DNA of 19,897 nt from contig NZ_CAUASN010000044.1 in the NCBI RefSeq assembly GCF_958431955.1, positions 1 to 19,897 of the forward strand, read 5' to 3'. Shown piece after piece: positions 14,668 through 19,897 of the stretch. How positions within the stretch are numbered: the first letter of the stretch is position 1; each line of letters starts with the position of its first letter. The notes under the pieces are model-generated. The model saw nothing but the letters and a program-made list of their open reading frames with translations. It ran no database searches and was not told the DNA's origin. This DNA is from an uncultured Adlercreutzia sp. Lineage in GTDB: Bacteria; Actinomycetota; Coriobacteriia; Coriobacteriales; Eggerthellaceae. A program made the position numbers and the translations under genes.

Positions 14668-15681
14668 CTATTGGCCCTGGGCGCGGTACTTGGCCTCGGT
14701 GGCCTCCTTGGCCGGGCGCCACCAGTCCTCGTTGGCGGTGTACCAGGCGATGGTGTCGGCCAGCCCCTCGGCGAAGTCGGTGTGCTTGGGCTGCCAGCCC
14801 AGCTCGCGCCGCAGCTTCGCGGAGTCGATGGCGTAGCGGCGGTCGTGGCCGGGGCGGTCGCGCACCCAGTCGAAGTCGTCGGCGTCGCGTCCCATGGCCG
14901 CCAGGATGGCGCGCAGCACGTCGATGTTGTTGCGCTCGCCGTCGGCGCCGATGAGGTAGGTCTCGCCGAGGCGCCCCTCGGTGAGGATGGCCCACACGGC
15001 CGAGGAGTGATCCTCGGTGTGGATCCAGTCGCGCACGTTCAGGCCGTCGCCGTACAGCTTGGGGCGGATGCCGCAGAGGATGTTCGTGATCTGGCGGGGG
15101 ATAAACTTCTCGACGTGCTGGTAGGGGCCGTAGTTGTTCGAGCAGTTGGAGATGGTCACCGGCACGCCGTAGGTGCGGTGCCATGCGCGCACGAGCATGT
15201 CCGAGGCCGCCTTGGTGGAGCTGTAGGGGCTCGAGGGGCGGTACGGCGTCTCCTCGGTGAAGCGCGCCGGGTCGTCGAGGGCCAGATCGCCGTACACCTC
15301 GTCGGTGGAGATGTGGTGGAAGCGCACGCCGTGGTCGCGGGCGGCCTGCAGCAGCGTGAAGGTGCCCTCCACGTTGGTGCGCAGAAACGGCGTGGGATCG
15401 GCGATGGAGTTGTCGTTGTGGCTCTCGGCGGCGAAGTGCACGCAGGCGTCGGCGTCGGCGAACAGGCGGCCCACCAGGTCGGCATCGCAGATGTCCCCGT
15501 GCACGAAGGTCATGCGCTCGGGGTCGCAGCCGGCCAGGTTCTCGCGGTTGCCCGCGTAGGTGAGCGCGTCGAGCACCGTGACGCGGGTGTCGGGCTGGTT
15601 GTCGAGCACCCAGTGCACGAAGTTCGAGCCGATGAACCCGGCCCCTCCGGTAACGATGATGTTGCTGAAACGGTCTGCCAT
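14668..15681 (-). CDS. rfbB: dTDP-glucose 4,6-dehydratase RfbB/RmlB
   Basis: This 337-aa extended SDR converts dTDP-glucose to dTDP-4-keto-6-deoxyglucose, the branch-point intermediate for dTDP-rhamnose and aminodeoxysugars. It is the first gene of the minus-strand operon. Motifs are the NAD loop IIVTGGAGFIGSNFVHWVL, VLDALTYAGN, HFAAESHNDNSI, the catalytic HISTDEVYGDL and PYSSTKAASDMLVRAW (Tyr/Lys), and the product-site SNNYGPYQHVEKFIPRQITN. Length is close to family norms. The reading frame runs further upstream, but ATG 15681 follows AGAAGGAG and matches the usual start MxxxxNIIVTGG. The partner rfbA is in the opposing operon. The window lacks RmlC and RmlD, which may lie elsewhere or be replaced by the SDR in this operon. 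Confidence 0.94.
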   Translation of the reverse strand: MADRFSNIIVTGGAGFIGSNFVHWVLDNQPDTRVTVLDALTYAGNRENLAGCDPERMTFVHGDICDADLVGRLFADADACVHFAAESHNDNSIADPTPFLRTNVEGTFTLLQAARDHGVRFHHISTDEVYGDLALDDPARFTEETPYRPSSPYSSTKAASDMLVRAWHRTYGVPVTISNCSNNYGPYQHVEKFIPRQITNILCGIRPKLYGDGLNVRDWIHTEDHSSAVWAILTEGRLGETYLIGADGERNNIDVLRAILAAMGRDADDFDWVRDRPGHDRRYAIDSAKLRRELGWQPKHTDFAEGLADTIAWYTANEDWWRPAKEATEAKYRAQGQ

Positions 15682-15952
15682 GGTGGTGGGCTCCTTCTGG
15701 TCAAAAAGACGTCTCGCTATAGTGTAAGGGATATTGCGGCTTCGTGCTCTCCTCAGGGAAAAACGGTCACATCCCTTCTGGAGGGACGGCCCCACCCCTT
15801 CAGTGCATCCGTAGAACCCTCGTGCATTTTCGCCGAATTTTTACGGGAAGTTGTCAGAAGCATGTGCATATGATGAATTGCCTGATAAAATGAATTTTCG
15901 CATTTTGGGAAAACGAAGCAGAGAAATGAACGACATCCCAGGAGGTCTCAAT
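15682..15952. promoter_or_regulatory. Divergent intergenic region between rfbB and the GH25/GH73 hydrolase gene
   Basis: This 271-bp gap, the longest in the window, must hold the promoter of the minus operon and that of the hydrolase. The hydrolase side (15835-15930) is distinctly AT-rich compared with the flanking genes. It contains TAAAAT at 15886-15891 (5 of 6 matches to a -10). The hexamer at the right distance for it (15863-15868, TGTGCA) is poor, while the better TTGTCA at 15851-15856 is too far at 29 bp. AGGAGG at 15940-15945 is the ribosome site, 7 nt before ATG 15953. On the minus strand, TACACT near 15719-15726 is a weak -10 candidate for rfbB. Boundaries of both promoters are uncertain. 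Confidence 0.5.
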
Positions 15953-18900
15953 ATGATCAACCGCTCGGTCGCTAGGCGCGCAAAGCATGCCAAGCCCGCT
16001 GTGCGCAAGGGGTATTGGGCGAAGTCGAGCTCTTCCGTTCTCGCGGTGGCCCTCGCTGCCAGCCTCGTGCCCGTATCTCCGGCCCTGGGCGATGACTTCG
16101 ATGTCGAGATTGGCGACATCGAGGCGACCGAGCCTCCCGCGCCCGAGGTGGTGGGCGCCGACGAGCCGGCGGCCGATGTGCCGGACGCGAGCGTTGCGCC
16201 CGAGGTGAGCGAGTCCGCACCCGACGTCTCCGCTCAGCCGTCTCTGCCCGAGGAGGACGAGCCTGACGATCCCGAGGATGCAGGAGCGCCGCCCGTGGAG
16301 ACCGATGATGCCGATGTGGCCGAGCGTGTCGCCGCCGAACCGGCTGCTTCCCCGGAAGGAGCCGCCGAGGAGCCGACGTCCGAGCAGGAAGAGGGCGAGG
16401 AACTGGCCCAGAGTTGGCGCATCACCGACGGTGTTCCCAACAACGTGCTCCTCGAGCAGAACGAGGCGGCCGGCATCACCCCGTTCGCGGCTTTCGCCGA
16501 TCTGACTGTGGACTACCGCTCCACCTGGTCGAAGAGCGACGGAGTGGGACAGTACAGCTACCGGGAGAAGCCGAGCGACAGCTTTCAGAAGATCAAGGTG
16601 CCCGGCGCCAAGGAAGTCGGCGTCGACATTTCCTACTTCAACAACGAGAGCGGCGGCACCTACAAGGCCATCGATTGGGCGAAGATGAAAGCCGACGGCA
16701 TCACCTTCGCCATCATCCGCATCGGCGACGGCGGCTCCAACGGCAAGTTCTTCGTCGATCCGTGGTTCGCGCGCAACATCAAGGGCGCGCGGGCCAGCGG
16801 TATCAAGGTGGGCGTGTACGTGTACTCGCGCGCCCGCTACCTCACCGGCTCCACGTACTCGGTGGAGAATGAGGTGAAAGCCACCCTCGACCAGCTGAAG
16901 GCCGCTGGCATCTCGCCCTCCGATCTTGCGCTTCCGGTGTACCTCGACATGGAGGACGCCTCCCAGAAGAAGGTGGGCGCCGATATGCTCGGTAAGATCG
17001 CCACCTCCTACTGCAACGCCATCCGCTCGGCGGGCTACAAGGTGGGCATCTATGCCAATCAGGACTGGTACAACAACGTGCTCACGGCCAACGTGTTCAG
17101 CGCCGACGTGATGAAGCGCAACGGGTGGTCGCGCTGGGTGGCTCGCTACTCTTACGGCGCCTCGTCGAGCGGCGTTGCCAACACCGATCTGTGGCAATTC
17201 ACCTCCATCGGCATCGTGAACGGCCAGTACCGCAAGTACTGCGACGTGAACTTCTCCTTCACCTCCTTCTCGTCGACGACCCAAGACGTGGTGCTCACCG
17301 GCACGCCCAACACCTGGGCCTGGATGAACGGCTACGCCTATTACTACGGCTCCGACGGCAAGGCCGTGAAGTGGAGCCAGAAGATCAACGGGAAGTGGTA
17401 CTACTTCGACGGGCAGTGCCGCATGAGGACCGGCTGGGTCACCTGGAGCGCCGACGGCACCAAGAGCTACTTCCAGCCGGGCGAGGACGGCAAGGCCGCG
17501 GCGCTTACCGGCTGGCACGAGATAGATGGGGAATGGTACTACTTCAACCCTTCCAACGGCATCAGCCTGCGCTGGAGCCAGAAGATCAACGGGAACTGGT
17601 TCTACTTCAACGGCGAGTCCCAGATGAAGACCGGCTGGGTCACCTGGAGTGCTGATGGCACGAAGAGCTACTTCGACCCCAGCTCCGGGCGCGCGTGGCT
17701 CGGGTGGCAGACCATCGGCGGCAAGAAGTACTACTTCAACCCCGCCAACGGCATCTCCAAGCGCTGGAGCCAGAAGATCGACGGCTCCTGGTACTACTTC
17801 AACGGCGACAGCGTCATGCAGACCGGCTGGATCACCTGGAAAGATGGCACCAAGAGCTTCTTCGACTGGGACGGCAAGGCGCTGCTCGGCTGGCGCAGCT
17901 TCCAGGGGCGCAAGTGCTACTTCGACCCGGCCACCGGCATCTCGCGGCGCTACAGCCAGAAGATCGACGGCTCGTGGTACTACTTCGCCAGCGACAGCTT
18001 CATGTTCACGGGGCTGCTCACCTGGCATGCCGACGGCCGCAAGAGCTACTACGCCTCTGACGGGAAGCTGCAGGGCGGCTGGCAGACGGTGAACGGGAAG
18101 CGCTACTACTTCGACTGGTCCGACGGCAAGAGCCTGCGCTGGAGCCAGTGGATCGGCGGCTTCCTCTACTACTTCAACACCGATTCGGAGATGGTGACCG
18201 GCTGGGTGACTTGGAAGGCCGACGGCTCGAAGAGCTACTTCGACGCTCAGGGGCGCGCGCTCATGGAATGGCAGACCATCGGCGGCAAGACGTACTACTT
18301 CAACCCCGCCAACGGCCAATCGCTGCGCGGCATGCAGGTTATCGACGGCCAGCCGTACTTCTTCAACGACAAGTCGGAGCTGGTCGGGACGGCATCGACG
18401 ACGAAGACCGAATCCACGGGCATTGCCTTGTCGGCTCTGGCAGCTAAGGAGCTCAAGGCGTGCCCGGCTTCCCTCAAATACACCCAGGCCCAGGTGACCG
18501 CCTCCCTGTCGCCGGCGAACTGCGCCGCCGGCTCGAGCAGCTACTACCAGTTCGCGCAGCTCAACCGAGGCTATTCCGGCATGGTTTCCGCTGCCCAGCT
18601 CAATGCCTACATTGCGTCGACGGCCAACGGGCGGGCGGGGACGCTCGCGGGGAAGGGGCAGGCGTTCATCGACGCCGCCCGCCGCTACGGCGTGAACGAG
18701 GTGTACCTGCTCGCCCATGCCATTCTCGAGAGCGGCTGGGGCACCTCGACGCTCGCCAGGGGCTATGCTTATGATGGCAAGACGCTGGTGGGCGGCAAGG
18801 TGTGGCCGAAGGGAACCTACTACAACTTCTACGGAATCGGCGCCTACGACTCAAGCCCCCTGTCGGGAGGGAGGGCCCTGGCCATCAAGAACGGCTGGAG

Positions 18901-19159
18901 CACCCCCGAGAAGGCCATCGACGGGGCAGCGCGCTGGATTGCCACCAATTACCTCAACAATGTCTTCAGCCAGAACACCCTCTACAAGATGCGCTGGAAC
19001 TACGTCGAGTACGCGCGCTATGGATCGGTTTCGCACCAATATGCCACCGACCGCGATTGGGCCGCGAAGATTGGCACGCAGATGAACGCCATCTACGCCT
19101 ACGCCGGGGTGGGGCAGACGCAATCGGGCCTCACCTTCCTCATGCCGAGCTACCGCTAG
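15953..19159 (+). CDS. Secreted dual autolysin: GH25 muramidase, choline-binding-like repeats, GH73 glucosaminidase
   Basis: This 1068-aa protein has a signal peptide (about 1-46, RR-K-rich N-region, cleavage near SPALG) and an acidic Pro/Glu/Asp linker (about 47-150). A GH25 lysozyme-type domain (about 221-435) follows, with GVDISYF (Asp225) and YLDMEDASQK (Asp332, Glu334), the latter being the catalytic DxE. Residues 445-810 hold about six units of 62-67 aa built from YYF/TGW aromatic wall-binding repeats. The C-terminal GH73 N-acetylglucosaminidase domain (about 860-1065) has catalytic Glu926 in HAILESGWGTS. It would cut both glycosidic bonds of peptidoglycan, bound to the wall by the repeats. 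ATG 15953 has AGGAGG at a 7-nt gap, so the frame-open upstream ATG at 15851 is not used. What the repeats bind is not established by sequence. Confidence 0.92.
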   Translation: MINRSVARRAKHAKPAVRKGYWAKSSSSVLAVALAASLVPVSPALGDDFDVEIGDIEATEPPAPEVVGADEPAADVPDASVAPEVSESAPDVSAQPSLPEEDEPDDPEDAGAPPVETDDADVAERVAAEPAASPEGAAEEPTSEQEEGEELAQSWRITDGVPNNVLLEQNEAAGITPFAAFADLTVDYRSTWSKSDGVGQYSYREKPSDSFQKIKVPGAKEVGVDISYFNNESGGTYKAIDWAKMKADGITFAIIRIGDGGSNGKFFVDPWFARNIKGARASGIKVGVYVYSRARYLTGSTYSVENEVKATLDQLKAAGISPSDLALPVYLDMEDASQKKVGADMLGKIATSYCNAIRSAGYKVGIYANQDWYNNVLTANVFSADVMKRNGWSRWVARYSYGASSSGVANTDLWQFTSIGIVNGQYRKYCDVNFSFTSFSSTTQDVVLTGTPNTWAWMNGYAYYYGSDGKAVKWSQKINGKWYYFDGQCRMRTGWVTWSADGTKSYFQPGEDGKAAALTGWHEIDGEWYYFNPSNGISLRWSQKINGNWFYFNGESQMKTGWVTWSADGTKSYFDPSSGRAWLGWQTIGGKKYYFNPANGISKRWSQKIDGSWYYFNGDSVMQTGWITWKDGTKSFFDWDGKALLGWRSFQGRKCYFDPATGISRRYSQKIDGSWYYFASDSFMFTGLLTWHADGRKSYYASDGKLQGGWQTVNGKRYYFDWSDGKSLRWSQWIGGFLYYFNTDSEMVTGWVTWKADGSKSYFDAQGRALMEWQTIGGKTYYFNPANGQSLRGMQVIDGQPYFFNDKSELVGTASTTKTESTGIALSALAAKELKACPASLKYTQAQVTASLSPANCAAGSSSYYQFAQLNRGYSGMVSAAQLNAYIASTANGRAGTLAGKGQAFIDAARRYGVNEVYLLAHAILESGWGTSTLARGYAYDGKTLVGGKVWPKGTYYNFYGIGAYDSSPLSGGRALAIKNGWSTPEKAIDGAARWIATNYLNNVFSQNTLYKMRWNYVEYARYGSVSHQYATDRDWAAKIGTQMNAIYAYAGVGQTQSGLTFLMPSYR
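17320..18400 (+). repeat. Six-unit choline-binding-like repeat array within the autolysin
   Basis: Units start near 17375, 17576, 17768, 17954, 18143 and 18331 at SQKI(D/N)GxWYYF-type motifs. The spacings are 201, 192, 186, 189 and about 188 bp. Each unit combines three short aromatic/glycine motifs (WSQKINGKWYYF, TGWVTW..DGTKSYF, GWQTIGGKKYYF). DNA identity is locally high and divergent elsewhere with synonymous changes, so the array arose by old duplication, not recent expansion. Confidence 0.85.
17846..17875 (+). repeat. Direct repeat, copy 1 (30 bp identical to 19846-19875)
   Basis: A stretch inside a wall-binding repeat (encoding GTKSFFDWDG) is identical over 30 bp to a segment in the next gene, exactly 2,000 bp away. 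It could serve as a recombination site between the two repeat arrays. Confidence 0.85.
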
Positions 19160-19177
19160 CCGTTTGGCCTTGTGGGG

Positions 19178-19206
19178 GTGTCATTTCCCCTGCCGAAGGG
19201 TATACT
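19178..19206 (+). promoter_or_regulatory. Candidate promoter of the second repeat-protein gene
   Basis: TATACT (19201-19206) matches the -10 consensus at 5 of 6 positions, and GTGTCA (19178-19183) lies exactly 17 bp upstream with 4 of 6 matches to TTGACA. The ATG is 40 nt downstream. This suggests separate transcription of the second wall protein. Confidence 0.5.
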
Positions 19207-19245
19207 GGTGCATTATCGAGAGACGATGCAGGAGGATGTATCAGT

Positions 19246-19897
19246 ATGGAGAAACGGGAACGTAGCATCGCGGCGCCCTTGCCGCGAGCGGGCGCGAGCC
19301 TTCTTCTGGCCGCCCTGCTCTGCCTGTCGGTGCCCGCGGCGGCTCAGGCCGCCGAGGCCGAGGGGGGAGCGGATGCCGCATCGCAGGCACCGGTTGCCAT
19401 CGAGGACGCCCCGGCGCTCGACGCCGATGGGGTCGCCGAGGATTCCGCGGACGGCGATGGCGCCGAGGAAGTGCCCGAGCCGCCGGCTGCCGATGGCGAC
19501 GACGGAGAGATCGCTCCCGACGCAGATCGGCCTGCGTCCGAGTCGGAGCCGGCTCTGCCCGCAGCCGTTCCGACGGCCGATGCCGCCGACGATACCGATG
19601 ATGCGGATGGCGTTGACGGCGATATCGACGAGCCCGCAGTGGGCCTGCAGCCGGAAGGGGCGTCGTTTCGCTACCGCTACGAGGACGGCACCTATGCGGT
19701 CTCCGCGTGGGTGACCGAGGGCGGCAAGCGCTACTACTTCGGCGCTAACGGTCTGGCTGTGGGCGGACGTCAGAAGATCGACGGATCGTGGTACTGCTTC
19801 GGCGATGATCGAGCCATGAAGACGGGCTGGGTCACCTGGGGCAACGGCACCAAGAGCTTCTTCGACTGGGACGGCCGCGCCCTCACCGGCTGGCGCA
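19246..19897 (+). CDS. Secreted choline-binding-like repeat protein (3' truncated by window edge)
   Basis: This gene runs off the right edge; 217 codons are visible. ATG 19246 follows AGGAGG (19230-19235) by 10 nt. The N-terminus is a signal peptide (basic MEKRERS, hydrophobic core about 15-30, cleavage near AAQA, residue 35). A linker of about 100 residues rich in Asp, Glu, Ala and Pro follows. From about residue 141 wall-binding repeats begin (WVTEGGKRYYFGANG, GRQKIDGSWYCFGDD, MKTGWVTWGNGTKSFFDWDG). They match the repeats of the upstream autolysin. The catalytic or effector domain, if any, is beyond the window; the family includes GH25, amidase and peptidase types. Expected location is the cell surface. 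It is a paralogue of the neighbouring gene over its repeats, but has a different linker. Confidence 0.85.
   Translation, partial: MEKRERSIAAPLPRAGASLLLAALLCLSVPAAAQAAEAEGGADAASQAPVAIEDAPALDADGVAEDSADGDGAEEVPEPPAADGDDGEIAPDADRPASESEPALPAAVPTADAADDTDDADGVDGDIDEPAVGLQPEGASFRYRYEDGTYAVSAWVTEGGKRYYFGANGLAVGGRQKIDGSWYCFGDDRAMKTGWVTWGNGTKSFFDWDGRALTGWR
19846..19875 (+). repeat. Direct repeat, copy 2 (30 bp identical to 17846-17875)
   Basis: Second copy of the identical 30-bp segment, in the same reading frame of the downstream repeat protein. The bases on either side differ from copy 1. Confidence 0.85.

Noticed and set aside
15851..15952. Upstream in-frame start at 15851 for the autolysin
   Set aside because: It lacks a ribosome site and would place a hydrophilic stretch of 34 residues before the signal peptide. 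ATG 15953 has a perfect AGGAGG at 7 nt.
17320..18400. Regularly spaced repeats suggesting a CRISPR or satellite array
   Set aside because: Units of 186-201 bp are coding in one frame and encode known aromatic wall-binding motifs; there are no short identical repeats with unique spacers.
15854..18718. Very long open frame (954 codons) on the minus strand under the autolysin gene
   Set aside because: It is antisense to a gene with clear domains and signal peptide. Its translation is low-complexity, rich in Val, Gly, His and Glu as expected for shadow frames in GC-rich DNA, and it has no recognisable motif.

Overview
The window is about 20 kb of GC-rich DNA with tightly packed genes, strong AGGAGG-type ribosome binding sites and several GTG starts. 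It carries a dlt operon, dTDP-sugar genes, two MBOAT acyltransferases and secreted murein hydrolases with choline-binding-like repeats. This mix suggests a high-GC Gram-positive of the Coriobacteriia (Eggerthellaceae-like gut actinobacteria). That assignment is inferred from gene content and composition and was not checked against any database.

Layout. Positions 1-9295 (+) are a surface-polymer modification block: the 3' part of dltA, dltB and dltC (D-alanylation), then an AlgI-like MBOAT, a DHHW/AlgX-like SGNH protein, a left-handed beta-helix O-acetyltransferase, a polytopic membrane protein (possible GT-C glycosyltransferase) and rfbA. A bidirectional terminator at 9325-9358 separates it from a convergent seven-gene operon on the minus strand (15681 down to 9391). 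That operon runs rfbB, an ATP-grasp ligase, two small EamA/SMR-type membrane proteins, a GtrB/ArnC-like polyprenyl-phosphate glycosyltransferase, an extended SDR epimerase/dehydratase and a type III PLP decarboxylase. Positions 15953-19159 (+) encode a 1068-aa dual autolysin (GH25 muramidase, wall-binding repeats, GH73 glucosaminidase). At 19246 a second secreted repeat protein begins and runs off the right edge.

How the genes may work together. DltA/B/C load and transfer D-Ala. The second MBOAT with its DHHW partner and the beta-helix enzyme look like O-acylation machinery for an envelope glycan. rfbA and rfbB supply dTDP-sugar precursors. GT2, the SMR pair and the membrane protein resemble the lipid-linked sugar, flip and transfer scheme of Arn/Gtr systems. 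The ATP-grasp ligase, decarboxylase and SDR may build an unusual amine or amino-acid decoration.

The most striking observation is two runs of exactly nine G residues, at 4339-4347 and 5713-5721. Each lies early in one of two adjacent acyl-transfer genes, and gain or loss of one G brings a stop codon within at most 13 codons. No other G or C run in the window that I could find exceeds six. This suggests a two-switch, slipped-strand phase-variable system acting on O-acylation of a surface polymer. It is a hypothesis from sequence alone.
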